64,000 nucleotides of DNA, from assembly GCF_039555335.1 (NCBI RefSeq), contig NC_092641.1, forward strand, positions 35,736,548-35,800,547, given 5' to 3'. Shown piece after piece: positions 1-11,164 of this stretch. The DNA is from Amphiura filiformis. Taxonomy: Eukaryota > Echinodermata > Ophiuroidea > Amphilepidida > Amphiuridae. Positions within the stretch are counted from its first letter, which is position 1; every line of letters begins with the position of its first letter. The notes beneath the pieces are model-generated. The model was not told the DNA's origin. It made no database searches and was given only the letters and a program-made list of their open reading frames with translations. Both the position numbers and the translations under genes were made by a program.

Positions 1-478
1 ATCAAATTAATAACTTTGAAGACCAACTATATGTATACAGTTATGAACTGAAATAAGTAACATTATACACCAGTATACATGATTTTCTTACAAAAGAGAC
101 ACCCAAAGGCAAAGGGTGACACCTGCGGATCATTATTTTCTGTCAATTGTAGCGAACTCTACTGAAAATCAATCACAAGCATGGGCAGTCAGTTACTTTC
201 AGCATGTATCAACATTAGATTAAATCAATCACAAATAGACAGTAGCAATAATCTTAGGTTTGAAGTCTGCACATACATGTATGGAAGAAGAAGAAGGGGG
301 AATCAACTTCCAATAAACAAAAGAAGAAGCAAATTGGTATTTTCTATACAAGAAAATTGACTGGCCTGCACTGAAATGCCGTGCACAAACTAATAGGGAA
401 TTTGTAACAGTATCCCCTTGGACAGACGTGAGTGTAATTGAACAATCCTAACAAGAGAATGTTACAATATGTACTTAC
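1..478. other. Left-edge non-coding stretch (intron of the minus-strand secreted-protein gene)
   Basis: No exon, RNA gene or clear repeat is visible here. It lies downstream (in minus-strand sense) of the splice donor at 477-478 of the candidate exon 479-598, so it is most simply the next intron of that gene. The minus frame stays open past the donor towards about 344, but the extra residues look like intron read-through. Confidence 0.4.
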
Positions 479-598
479 TGTGACTGTATTATGTATGGCA
501 CTGACCAAGACAATACACTCTTCTGCTGTCGAACCACAAATAAAAGTGGAACTGACGTTTGGCTTCACTGCTACTTGCGCCACTCGAATCACTTTAGA
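479..598 (-). CDS. Secreted-protein gene, candidate exon 2 (possibly laminin-N/netrin-VI-like), continues off left edge
   Basis: On the minus strand a pyrimidine-rich acceptor ending TTGTTCCAG lies just before 598, and a GTAAGT donor follows 479. The 120-nt exon is exactly 40 codons, phase 0 to 0, and joins the phase-0 exon 6819-7007. The peptide starts SKVIRVAQVAVKPNVSSTF and continues ICGSTAEECIVLVSAIHNTV. The pattern NVSS..F-CG-x4-EEC-x-V resembles the start of laminin N-terminal (domain VI) and netrin modules, which have a TCG...C motif after a short Asn-rich lead. That resemblance is from memory of the families and covers about 25 residues, so it is only a suggestion. The protein is probably extracellular, given the leader on exon 1 and an N-glycosylation sequon (NVS). 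Exons further 3' lie outside the window. Confidence 0.5.
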
Positions 599-1583
599 CT
601 GGAACAATAAATAAATGAATTTATTAAATACATTAATAATTAATTACCAATCCATCACAGTTTCCAACCACTGAGATTGTGTAGGCAGTCATCCTAGCCT
701 CTATATGTCTTTGGTACAAAGCTCTATATGGAACTTTTTTGAAAATTTTGTTAGAATCTTTTTTTTATGTCGACATGTCACATCGGCACATATTATTCAT
801 GACGATGCGTGAGAGTTGACAGCCCTGTATAATATTAGCTTACCAATGATATGATGTTGTTTTTGCAATTGACCTGCCCTTTAAGGTATGCTAATTGGGA
901 TCCCAAAAATTTGGCATGTGCAAGGGGGGGATTTTTTGGCAGGCCGAGAGGTGGGGGGGGCAAGTGATTTTTTTTTTATGTCAACATGTCCTTTTTCATG
1001 TTTTTTGAGATCACATGCAAACATTTAACATCTCATTGAGGTGGTGGTCGAATTGCATTCTCTAAATTCAGTAAATTTTCATTGTCAACCGTGTAATTGA
1101 ATGGGATTATTTTGAAATTTTAAAATGCTTGAAATATCACAAACAAATAGGCCTATATGTTAATAAATAATATAATACAAGCTAAAACCGTTGGAGTTCG
1201 ATAATGAACCCCACAAAACTAGTCGAAAATGCCATACGGCTGGGCGGTTTCACAAGTTGCCGGCTCAATCATGCCACTCGCCGCCTGATCTCATTAATAC
1301 ATAATGGTTTTGACCTCAATTCATGAGTGGTGATTCAATGTTATTTTACCGTAAAGTCCTATGGTGGAGGTCTTTTTTTGTTGTGTAGTCCTACAAAGGT
1401 GGGGTGACTTAAAAATAACCTGCTGGTAGAACCTGCTGGTAGACATGTTTTACCGACGTACAGTCCTATGGTGTAGGGTTTTTTATTTTTTATTTTGTTG
1501 TCCTAAAAAGGTGGGGTGACATAAAGTAGTCCTACAGTCAGTATAGTCCTACAGTGGGATTCTTTTACTGTGTAGTCCTACGA
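599..1583. other. Intronic, low-complexity
   Basis: This is part of the 6.2-kb intron between the two minus-strand exons. It holds AT-rich sequence with G runs near 925-960 and short dispersed phrases such as AGTCCTACAGT repeated around 1380-1620. No coding exon or RNA gene is seen. Confidence 0.4.
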
Positions 1584-1960
1584 GCAGGAGGTGGGTCAAA
1601 AGTTGTTCTACAGTCAGTCCTACAGTGTAATTCTCCGCAGTCTTACTATGCAGCCAGGCGCGTCGCAAGCGGGGCGCCTGGGGCGCCCATGGGCGCCCCA
1701 CTTTTTTGCAAAGAAAAGAAGAGAAGAGAAAAAGAAAGAAAAAGGAGAAAAAGAGAAGAGAAAAGGGAAAGAGCAGGAGGTGGGTCAAAAGTTGTTCTAC
1801 AGTCAGTCCTACAGTGTAATTCTCCGCAGTCTTACTATGCAGCCAGGCGCGTCGCAAGCGGGGCGCCTGGGGCGCCCATGGGTGCCCCACTTTTTTGCAA
1901 AGAAAAGAAGAGAAGAAAAAGAAAGGGGAAAGAAGGAGAAAAGAGAAGAGAAAGGGAAAA
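1584..1960. repeat. Tandem duplication, about 188-bp unit, two copies
   Basis: The unit begins GCAGGAGGTGGGTCAAAAG at about 1584 and again at about 1772. Each copy holds the GC-rich palindromic block GGCGCCTGGGGCGCCCATGG and then a purine-rich GAAAAGAAGAGAAG tract. The copies are nearly identical apart from one base in the GC block (GGGCGCC against GGGTGCC) and drift in the purine tract. The overlapping long frames on both strands arise from this low-complexity duplication and are not genes. Confidence 0.85.
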
Positions 1961-2459
1961 GGAGGAGAAAAAAGTTAATTACGCAGTATAGTCCATGAGA
2001 GTAGGCACATGCCTAAAAAACCACACAGTCGGGTCGATCGGAAGTAGGTCTTATGATATATATAGCCCTGCAATTATTTTAGGCATTGCAGGTGGGTCCC
2101 GGTTCCAGCACTCCGTGTATACCCCGGGTCACTCATGCTCGTCGGCGAACTTTGAACACACCCCCTTTTGAATCTCATTTCGCGAACTTTTCGGGATAAA
2201 AACAACCCTATTTTTAGCAATTTCGCGAACAAGAATATGAAAAATGACCCATTTTTTCTTATTGCATTTCGCGAATCGCGCTTTTTTTAGTGCAACCGGT
2301 GCGAGTACACGGAGTGCATGCCAGAACTGGGAGGCGCGCCGCGAGTCCTCGTCATAAAAGCTTGTGAAAATTACTGCCGGCCCGCCGATTTGCAGGGCCC
2401 GTCACATTTTGTCAACAAAGTCGGTATTATTAAGACGGACTCCATGCTGAGTCTTAACT

Positions 2460-3010
2460 TAAATAGTGTAAAAATGATGCACCAAAATGGCTTCAATTGA
2501 CAATTGGACCTTCATTTTGCAAAATTTCCCAAGTTCTGAAACACCCCCTGCATAGTGGGTAAACAAGTGCCCATTTTCGTTTCTGCTTTCAACATTTGCC
2601 AGTTTAGGCCCTATGTTTTTAAAACAGAATTTATAGGCCTACAATAATAGGGATCATGGACCGTCATTTCACAAGTTTTCGGCTTTTTCAAACTAAACTT
2701 TTCTCACTAATAGTGCTAAAATGGTCCACCAAATCGCTTCAATTAGGTCTTCATTTTGCAAAAGTTTCTTACTTATTAGGGGGGAACATCCCCCCTCAGA
2801 CACCCCCCTGCGAAATGGACAAACAACTGCCAATTTTCGCTTCTCCTTTCGACATTTGCCAATTTATGTTTCAACATAATTTATAGTTTAAGTTTTACAC
2901 ACTAATAGTGCTAAAATGGTCCAACAAATCGCTTCAATTGGGTCTTCATTTTGCAAATGTTTCTAACTTCTGAGGGGGGCACATCCCCCCTCAGACACCC
3001 CCCTGCGTCG
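2460..3010. repeat. Three imperfect direct repeats, about 225-bp spacing
   Basis: The phrase AGTG(T/C)(A/T)AAAATG followed by a CCAAATCGCTTCAATT-like block and TCTTCATTTTGCAAA occurs near 2465, 2705 and 2905. In the second and third copies it is followed by a G-run/C-run hairpin (GGGGGGAACATCCCCCC). The third copy runs into CGTCGCGCAAGCACGACGCG. This looks like a decayed tandem repeat or the interior of a transposon. No coding potential is seen. Confidence 0.6.
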
Positions 3011-3029
3011 CGCAAGCACGACGCGATGG

Positions 3030-3780
3030 CTGCTCCGCGGCCATTTTTTGTACATTTTTTTCAGTCTCATATTGGCCGCCCCACCTTTACACGCCTTGCT
3101 ACGCGCCTGTATGCAGCAATTTCTTACCTTTCATACTTTGCAAGGGGAATTTCCATAACCTGACCACCTTTTTCTGACCACCTTTTCTGACCAGCTTTTA
3201 CAGTGAGCCCTGTGATATTTGATTCTTACACCATAATAAGTGCTGGGTGATAATTTGCAAGCTTTCCTATTTTCGATTCAATTTATTTCATCCAAAACAG
3301 TCCTGTCATACACCTTCCCCAATCAAACACATTTCTCTTGCATTTGATCATCTTCTATTCTTCCCTAGAAAAAATCATTATAATACCAAATCTAAACACC
3401 ATGGAATTCACCATATCACGTCCAAGCTCACATTGGGCCCCATTCCTTTTTAAAGGAATTTTAGTTTTCTGTTCTTTTATATGCTTGTTTCTTTACTAAA
3501 GTGTACTTAATTATTTGTTTTCACTTAACATTTTTTTTACAAATATATGCTCTCCTATTATATAGTATATATAAGTCATTTATTGTAATAATTTAGTTAT
3601 CATATATTTTATTTGTATGTTACTTTTTTCATTAATTATTTAATGCTCTCCTAATATACATGTAAAGCCATCATAGCCATGTATTGTTTATTTATTTTAG
3701 TTTGTATGTTTTTTTATTTTGTTTTTGGTAGTTATTAATATTATGAATGCTATCCTCTCTGAATCTCAAATCACTTGAAT
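3030..3780. other. AT-rich stretch, no gene seen
   Basis: Long T-rich tracts, TATA-like runs and no convincing splice-bounded frame. It lies upstream of the LINE fragment and may hold more decayed LINE sequence. Confidence 0.35.
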
Positions 3781-5126
3781 TTTATGGCAAGAGGTAACAA
3801 AAAAAGGTAATAGAATTATTGCATATATCAAGTCTGTAATAGGTAATTTCGACAATTTTAATCGTGTTTATTATGGTGATATATTATGGAGAACAATAGC
3901 GCTCCCATCAATTAATTATGCTAGTGCAGTGTGGATTCCCAGTAGTCAATCCGATATTGATAAGCTTGAAAATCTTCAGCTTCAGATGGCGCGTCACATT
4001 CTCAAAGCCCCCCGCAATACACCACGTGCAGCGCTCTATGGCGATTTGGGATGGGTCCCTATTTCCACGATTCAGAATTCTTTCAGAGTAAAATATTTTG
4101 CTCGTGTTATTGATTTGGAATCCCATCGCTGGCCAAAATTGCTTTTGAACACGATGATGAGCTTAAACATCGAGCCTAACAAGCTGCGTTACAAATTCTT
4201 AAATAGTGTCCAAAATATCTTAAACGAATGTGATCTAAATGACGCTCATCGCCTGCAAAGGTCGGAAAACCTCCTCGTAATCCACATTGGGTGAATTCGA
4301 TTAAAGATAGTATTTATAACATCTCTAATAACAAATGGGAAGAGGACGCTCAAACTAAATCTTCACTGCTGATTACTTAGCAATTAAAGACGCTCCATAT
4401 ATGGAGACATATCTTTTAGATGCAACTGACTTTCATGGCGCCTCGTTGAAATTCAAAATTCTCTCTAACGCTCGCCCGTTAGACAGTAAAATTTGTAAAT
4501 GGACACCAGACAATGATGGTATTTGTAAATTATGTAATATTGATCGCGAGGATGTAAAACACTTCCTTTTCACATGTCACTCACTTAACACAATCAGGGC
4601 TGATGAATACAGTAAACTCGAGAAAGAGCTAATTAATTTAAATGGTATAGATATTTGGGAATTATTCATCTCTGGTAACTTAGACGTAAAGTATAATATG
4701 ACCCTTGGAAGTGTAAAATTGTTTGATAATTTAAGTAAGGCAGAAGATTTCTATCACACATTTGATAAATTCTGCAAATCCTTCGTGAAAAGAGCATGGA
4801 AGGCAAGATCCGAATTGAGTTTGAACGCTACTGATATTTAATGTATTTATTTATATGTAATGAATTCTCCGTTGCTAGCTAAACTGTATAATTGAATATT
4901 TTTATATTTTGTTTTATTTTCATGCTTACAACCCATTTCAAGTCAACTTGGGTTGAGACAGGCAATTTCTTTCTTTTGTTATTATATATCTTATAATTTT
5001 GCATGTATATTCAGTTGTGTTTAAAATTCGTTTTATATGTATATTGTTTCTGAACGCACCGCTGGTTAGGCGTGTGCCACTGATATAAAAGTGTATGTTC
5101 CAATAAATAAATAAATAAATAAATAT
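3781..5126 (+). mobile_element. 3' fragment of a non-LTR retrotransposon (LINE), decayed
   Basis: Plus-strand frames broken by stops and shifts encode the region that follows the reverse transcriptase in LINE ORF2. A stretch at 3901-4290 contains YASAVWIPSSQSDIDKLENL and LGWVPIS. A second stretch at 4401-4841 ends with the cysteine/histidine motif CKLC-x9-H-x4-C, as in C-terminal knuckles of several LINE clades. An AT-rich 3' UTR follows, with a final (AATA)n tail at 5101-5126, typical of target-primed insertions. The catalytic reverse transcriptase part is absent, so the copy is 5'-truncated and dead. The clade (CR1/L2/Jockey/I) cannot be assigned safely. It sits in the intron of the minus-strand secreted-protein gene, in antisense orientation. 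Confidence 0.85.
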
Positions 5127-5311
5127 GGCATGCATTGACAGAGATGATCAATTAGATAACTATTGATCAAGAGCAAGTCAAGTGGTGATGATCTATCAAC
5201 ATATCCAGGAGTTATAATCCCACTTGAAATCGCCACGTAACAATACATGTAGGTGTTGAGTCAGGTTGAATGTTATGTGCCAGGGCAGTTGTAGTAACTA
5301 CAAACTGCGAA

Positions 5312-5558
5312 CAGGGTTGCCAAACCCGCGATTTGGTAGCCCAATTGGGCGACTTTTGAAGATTTTCCCCGCGACTTTTGACAATTTCCTGTCCCATAGA
5401 AACCAATGGTTAAGAAAAAATTTGGGCGACTTTTCAACATTGGCTCCCGCGACTTCTGATCGTTTCCTGCCCCATAGAAACCAATGGTAAAGAGAAAAAT
5501 TGGGCGACTTTTCGATTATTTGACCCGCGATTCGGGCTGAAATCTTTTGGCAACCCTG
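5312..5558. mobile_element. hAT-like MITE (8-bp target duplication)
   Basis: The termini are CAGGGTTGCCAAA and its reverse complement TTTGGCAACCCTG, flanked by near-identical octamers ACTGCGAA (5304-5311) and ATTGCGAA (5559-5566). The interior has two direct repeats of a TTGGGCGACTTTT...CCCATAGAAACCAATGG phrase. An 8-bp duplication with CAG-type ends fits hAT transposons. There is no transposase frame, so it is non-autonomous. Confidence 0.75.
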
Positions 5559-6081
5559 ATTGCGAACATTTGAGGACTTGTTCTCAAGTTGTAGAAGGTG
5601 CCATAGGGTGTCTTCAGTGTTAATTATTTTCATTATAAATGTTGCAAAATATTAATATTGACAATAAATATTCATACATTACTCACCTGTGTTTTCATAT
5701 CATATTTTGTGATGAAAAATGATTACAAATGTGTAATTTGCAATCATTTTTGGAGCAACGATTTCTTTGTACCGACGTCTAAGTGTGTAATGTGAATGCA
5801 CATTAAACACATACAAACACATACACAGCACCTGTTGGAACTCCCGGTCGTTGGAGCGGGGGTTTCAATTATTGGAACTGGTGCCAGGGCAGTTGTGTAG
5901 CATCTGGTTGTAGTAACAAAATTTCGAACGTTTGAGGACTTGTTCTCAAGTTGTAGGAGAGTGCCATAGGGTGTCTTCAGTGTTAATTGTTTTCATTATA
6001 AATGTCGCAAAATATTAATATTGACAATAATTAACAACCTGTTTGACCTCTCCATATATTCATATTACTCACCTGTGTTAA

Positions 6082-6422
6082 AGGAGTATTTCGTGATCCT
6101 AGCTTCCTCTATTTATGGCATTTTTCATTTATAGATATCCACGAAAAAAACCTATTCCCAAAATTTCAGTTGATTCCGATTTTGCGTTCGTGAGTTATGC
6201 ATGATTATGTGTATTATACTGCTCCATAGATAATGCGTTGTAATTTCGTTCTGGTGCACCAGAACGAAATTCAAATTTCACGATATCTTTGCAAAAGGAA
6301 TTAATCTGCAAGAAATATTTTGTACATAAACATTATGTAGCCAGAGGTATCCAGTGGTGTAAAAATCTCAACTTTTTTTTTTTTTTTTTGGGGGATGAGG
6401 CTGTGGATCACGAAATGGCCCT
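6082..6422. mobile_element. TTAA-flanked MITE inserted in duplicate copy 2
   Basis: TTAA occurs at both ends (6078-6081 and 6423-6426), with inverted termini AGGAGTATTTCGTGATCC and GGATCACGAAATGGCCCT. Copy 1 of the surrounding duplication lacks the element at the equivalent position, where it reads CACCTGTGTTTTCATA, so it serves as an approximate empty site. The interior holds a palindrome around TTCGTTCTGGTGCACCAGAACGAA. TTAA targets are used by piggyBac and Kolobok transposons. Confidence 0.75.
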
Positions 6423-6818
6423 TTAAATGTATTTTGTGGTGAAAAATGAATACAAATATGTAATTTTGCAGTCATTTTTGGAGTTAGATTCCTTTGTACC
6501 GATGGTTAAGTGTGTATGTGAATGCACATTAAACACATACAAACACATACACAGTACTTTTTGGAACTCCCGGTCGGAGCCGGGGGTTTCAATTATTAGA
6601 ACTGGTGCCAGGCAGGGACATGAGGGATGGTCTTCACTCCCCACTCACCGACATGACCAAGTAAACAAACAAAAACAAAAAAAAATAATTTTCTTTTCTT
6701 CTCTTTTTTAATGCGCAATGTGTGAGCAGTTTTTCCCTGCTGCTCACCACCTGGTTACAATATTATACTACTAGAGGTTTAATTTCTACAATTGTACAAT
6801 GCACATGATAGTACATAC

Positions 6819-7007
6819 CGAATTGTATTCACATTCATGCCTGTCATCATAGCCGCTGGTGACGAAACCAGTTACATTGAACTCACAACGGCCTACTGGG
6901 TCCTGACAAATACACGACGTAAACGTAGAAACTAATACGAACAATACCAAAACATGTCGAGTTAGACATGTTGAGGTCAGAAGATATCTTTTGCAATATG
7001 AATCCAT
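6819..7007 (-). CDS. Secreted-protein gene, first coding exon with signal peptide
   Basis: This minus-strand exon begins at the ATG at 7005-7007 and ends at a GTATGT donor just below 6819. It is 189 nt, 63 codons, phase 0. After a 19-residue polar lead containing KR and R, the hydrophobic run VLVLFVLVSTFTSCIC looks like a signal peptide or signal anchor, with possible cleavage near SCIC-Q. The mature part (QDPVGRCEFNVTGFVTSGYD then DRHECEYNS) has two cysteines and an NVT sequon. The exon joins in phase to 479-598. The start is the only ATG ahead of the hydrophobic run. I do not recognise the family from this exon. A full-length laminin or netrin would fit the leader and the next exon, but that is inference. 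Transcription would begin just above 7007, near a large hairpin at 7293-7389. Confidence 0.6.
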
Positions 7008-7292
7008 GCTTTATATTTTCAGAAATCTGTATCAATTTCACTGTTTCCTACCGACTGTAGCTGTATTCTACATAATCGTTTTCCAGTCTCGACTGTTTTT
7101 GCAATTATACGACGAGCTGTCGGTTGTTCATTTCCTTATTAAGGGCGCTTACCACTGAAAAGTCAACCACTGATGTATACGCTTGTCCTGTGAAATCACT
7201 GTTCAGCAAAGTCCACTGTACACTTGTATTTATAATCATGATAATCCTCTGTGTACAATCCTTTGCGTATAAAACCCTTTGCGCATTCAAAT

Positions 7293-7389
7293 GGTGCTGC
7301 TTTCTTCACACTTGCGCAGCGCAGTTATATCGCAGTTCTATACTTTTAAGTATAGAACTGCGCTGCGCAAGTGTGAAGAAAGCAGCACC
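7293..7389. repeat. Near-perfect 97-bp inverted repeat (hairpin)
   Basis: The left arm begins GGTGCTGCTTTCTTCACACT and the right arm is its exact complement ending AGCAGCACC at 7389. The centre is CAGTTCTATACTT-TT-AAGTATAGAACTG. The only interruption is an 11-bp insertion in the left arm (TTATATCGCAG, itself a near-duplication of adjacent bases). Related single arms (AACTTCTTGCGCAGATC, CAAACACTTAACTC) recur at 7420-7490. It lies about 290 bp upstream of the secreted-protein start codon, so it may be promoter-proximal. Confidence 0.85.
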
Positions 7390-7399
7390 ACTTCATTCC

Positions 7400-8249
7400 T
7401 TGCACACAGTTCTATACTTAACTCCTAGTGATACTTGTGCAGTTCCCCAAACACTTCACTTCTTGCGCAGATCTCCAAACACTTAACTCTTTGCACAGAT
7501 GACAATCTCCAAAAAATGGTGTTTCTTTCACCAATCACTCTTTCTCCAGAAAACAGGCTTCTTTCTGTACTGCTCCACTTTATTGACAGATGTGTTGCTT
7601 TATAAACCAGACTCCAGCAAGTCTTTCATACACTCAAAATCTCCATCGAATTGCTGTATTAATATAGCACATTATTGGCTATGCAAACTGGTTCAAATGT
7701 ACCTCATTTTGAAGCACAACGACGACCAACACACTAGAGCTTACAAACTCACTTCATATTCTGCCAAGAGCAAACTAAATTGCTTTCCATTTTTGTACTC
7801 ATCAAGAAACCCATGATCTATTAATAGACCATTCTGTTACATTACAACACTTCCTGGGGGATTACCAAAATGATGTCATATTCACTTTACAATCTTGGGG
7901 ATTTTCCTAATGGTGTAATACACTGAACATTGTAGAGAGCAGGGGATTTTCCAACAATCCAAAATTAGATATCATTCAACCTGTGTTGTTTTGATCAACT
8001 TGATGCATGAGAGGGATTTTCCCAAACATATGGAAATGTTTGTATTATTATTATTATTATTATTATTTATTCTTTCTTTATTGAAGGTTATACTGCTTCA
8101 GTGACAAGCACTGCTTTTCAAACAGGCCCTCATTGATACATGTTATATAGCAACAATCTCTATGATAAATCATCTATGCACAGTTTCCACCTCAATACAT
8201 CTAAGCACGCATTTTCGCCCAAGAGCTTCCAAGCAAGCAGTGAATAGAG
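7400..8249. other. No gene seen; short ATT microsatellite
   Basis: AT-rich sequence with no splice-bounded coding frame. It holds an (ATT)n run at about 8044-8068 and short direct repeats (GGGGATTTTCC phrases at 7855-8020). Confidence 0.4.
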
Positions 8250-9233
8250 CAGTGTTGTAGTCAAGACCTCTATGTCCGAGACCGAGACCGAGACCGAGAC
8301 CTGCCCATCCGAGACCGAGACCGAGACCGAGACCAAACCTTCTGAGACCAAGACCATCCCTTCCGAGACCGAGACCTCTAAGTTCCGAGACCGAGACCGA
8401 GACCGAGACCTTTGTTTAATCATGAATTGATATCGGAAGATCGCATCTGATCCTGATATGATTTCTGTATCTTTATTCTTAACAATTATGTTTACTCTTT
8501 ATGAAACTCAACTTCCACGTAAGAATTCTGCTGTATCATGTCAGCCCTAGACATCAGTGTACTAATATTTACATTAACAGGATCATTTCCTATTTTTAAA
8601 ATTAATTAGTGAAAGTTAATCGGCCTATACTGCATTATCTTGCCATTTTACATATAGGCCTATACTGCATTATTTAGCTATTTTACATATAATATAATTA
8701 AATGTAAAATGGGGCCTATACTGCATTATTTTGCCATTTTACATATAATATAATTATGTAAAATGGCAAAATAATGCAGTATAGGCCTATTAACTCTCAC
8801 TAATTAATTTAAAAAACAGGAAATGATAATATTATTATTTTAGGGCAAACATGTTTTTTCCAATTTTACGCATGATTACTCTCTCATAATTTAAAGTAAC
8901 TATTTGTATTTAATATGCAGTCAAAAATTTAAAAAAATTGGCAGTAGGCCATATTCAAGTTGAGTGTATTTCAATACAATGATTATTTTCAACATTCAAT
9001 AAAATGTTGGTACTACAAAATAAGTTATAAAGAACAACAGAAAATTATATTTTTTCTTCAGGTCTCGACAGGTCTCGAACTTAAAATCATCCGAGACCGA
9101 GACTTTTGATGTCCGAGACCGAGACCGAGACCAGACCGAGACCGAGACCTTGACATCCGAGACCCGAGACCTGCAAAATCAGGTCTCGAGATGGTCTCGA
9201 GACCGAGACCTGGTCTCGAGACCTACAACACTG
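8250..9233. mobile_element. hAT-like non-autonomous transposon carrying GAGACC minisatellites
   Basis: The ends are CAGTGTTGTAG (from 8250) and CTACAACACTG (to 9233), flanked by a perfect 8-bp target duplication GAATAGAG (8242-8249 and 9234-9241). This is the signature of a hAT insertion. The two subterminal regions (8270-8412 and 9058-9222) are tandem arrays of the hexamer GAGACC with variants. The middle (8590-8800) has three copies of a CCTATACTGCATTAT phrase, one inverted. The arrays produce artificial RSRSRS and VSVSVS frames, which are not proteins. No transposase is present. Confidence 0.85.
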
Positions 9234-9241
9234 GAATAGAG

Positions 9242-11160
9242 GTTATCCACTTCACTCATGTGTGACTTCTAACAAAAGGCGCCGATTCCCGTAGTATTCC
9301 TTATTCAAAACAAATCAATTCATGACCTCGGAGTTACCTGCATGACTCTTGGCGGGCTATTTTGAAACAGTCATGGTTGCACATGCAGTTACTTCTTTTG
9401 AAAGTTGTAAACAAGGTATAGCAGTCGTTGATAGGATATGCAGCTTATAGAACACGGATAACCTCTATTGTCTCTACCACGGTCTTTGATTACACTACAC
9501 GGTTGAGTACATAGCATCGTAAGAGCTGTGTGAGCTTCTAAGGCACGGGAAAATAAGCCTCTGTGATTGTTTTTTGTCAAAACCTCAAGTGTTCCCTTCA
9601 TCCAATCAAAAATTTTTTATATCGAACGAAAGCTAACACTTCCCCTAAAAACACTAGGTCAACAGATAACACAATTCAATGTTTATAGCAAGGCGAATGT
9701 GGGAAATCTGTTGAAAATGACCTATCCCAGCACAATCGGACCAAAATGTACCCCGGTAGGTTTTAAAAGTCAAAACCTCAAGTGTTCCTTACAATATTTT
9801 CAAATTTTATGATATTAAATGAAAGAGCACACCCCGGAGCACACTTATATTTTACATAAACTAGCCTCATTAGAATGAGCAATGGCCAATTCTCTTTAAA
9901 TTGCAAATCTTGTGCAAAAAGTTACTATTTTCGCCTGTTTTGTCATACGGTTGTAAATTCAATGAACTATGACTGTGCTAAAGAGCGCTTACAAATTGAT
10001 ATGTGTCTCATGAAATATCTCTTAATTTTGTAAATAAAGATACATGATGAAATTTAATTACCCAGGGCACATCAAACAGTAAAACCTGAACAAAAGTACT
10101 TGGAGAGGTTATTTGATCAGGTACTTGTATTTTGACTAATCAGTCAATAGTCAGAGATAATATTGATTAGCATCGATTCTGCGCCCTTCCAACTTCCAAG
10201 CGATGAAAGCCAAAATTTGTGTGCGCTTCTGTACATTTCAGCACACATTTTCATTTGAAATATCAATTATTTAAGACCGAAATTCACTGAACTTCATTAT
10301 AACTACTTGCAATGGTCACTGATGGTGGTATTTGTGCAATTTGCAATTGTTTCAAGAATGGGAGGGGAATCATGGGGCTGTGCAATAATTATGTGTACCC
10401 CAGGGTGGTGATTGCTTGCCCTTCCCTTTGGCCGTGCCAAAATCTGCCCCCTCTTTTGACGTGTCAAAAACCTTTGCCCCCCCCAATTATACTGTCAGTA
10501 CATGTATTTGAATGGGGCTTCAACCGTTTCGTCGACACTGCTGTTTTCTTCGTTTTTTTGCCAATTTTTTTTATTTCAAAAATAACGAAATGACAATTTG
10601 CATGATTTGAATGATTTATCCTTCACTTTTAGAGTTGAGGCAGGTTTGAACATTTTGTAATACTCCCGGGGGCACTGATGTGACTCGGCCATGTTAAAAG
10701 TAGGGGGCTCAAATCATGTAATATGTTATAAAAGTAGGGGGCTTTCATGTAATATGTTACAAAAATATGGGGTCATTCAGTGCACAACCTGAATAAAAAC
10801 GGGGTCATTAATTCGGTATGAAACTTTTTAAAAAGGGGCCAATGGGGTACAATGTAAGATGGGGGCCATTGGGTACACATACGTAGGCTATTAAATAAGT
10901 GCCATTGCGAAAAAACAACTTGGCCACCTTGGAATTTGAATCATTTGGTACAAGCCGGTTTGAAAATGGGGGTCTTTTATTAAAGACACCTACGATAGGC
11001 CTACGGTGTATCCGATCATTGCCCACTCCCCGTGATGCCGGTAAAACCATGGTTATCCACCTTTTTTTTAAAATTTGTATTACCATGATTACAGGACACT
11101 TATCACTGTCTTTTATTATTATATTTTTATGTACAACTATGCAAATATATATTATATAAC
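9242..11160. other. Intergenic, decayed repeats, no gene seen
   Basis: Contains a direct repeat of the phrase CAAAACCTCAAGTGTTCC (9578 and 9772), C-run/G-run rich patches (10430-10480) and three tandem phrases about a 'GTAGGGGGCT' block at 10690-10760. No frame with acceptable splice borders or family resemblance was seen. Confidence 0.35.
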
Positions 11161-11164
11161 ATGC

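Larger units (their letters stand above)
5277..6615. repeat. Segmental tandem duplication, two diverged copies each with its own MITE insertion
   Basis: Copy 1 starts at 5277 and copy 2 at 5880; both start GTGCCAGGGCAGTTG. They share in order the phrases GAGGACTTGTTCTCAAGTTG, GCCATAGGGTGTCTTCAG, AATGTGCACATTAAA-like sequence, CACATACAAACACATACACA and GGAACTCCCGGTCG. Copy 1 is interrupted by an element at 5312-5558 and copy 2 by a different one at 6082-6422. Without the insertions the copies are about 350 and 390 bp long. Confidence 0.85.

Noticed and set aside
1549..1998. Overlapping long open frames on both strands (113-145 residues)
   Set aside because: They come from a 188-bp tandem duplication with purine-rich low complexity. 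Peptides repeat themselves and match no family.
3901..4841. Host gene of two long exons
   Set aside because: Peptides match the post-reverse-transcriptase region and C-terminal Cys/His knuckle of LINE ORF2, and the segment ends in an (AATA)n tail.
8160..8423. Open frame with RSRSRS / VSVSVS repeats
   Set aside because: Translation of a GAGACC hexamer array inside a hAT-like element; not an SR protein.
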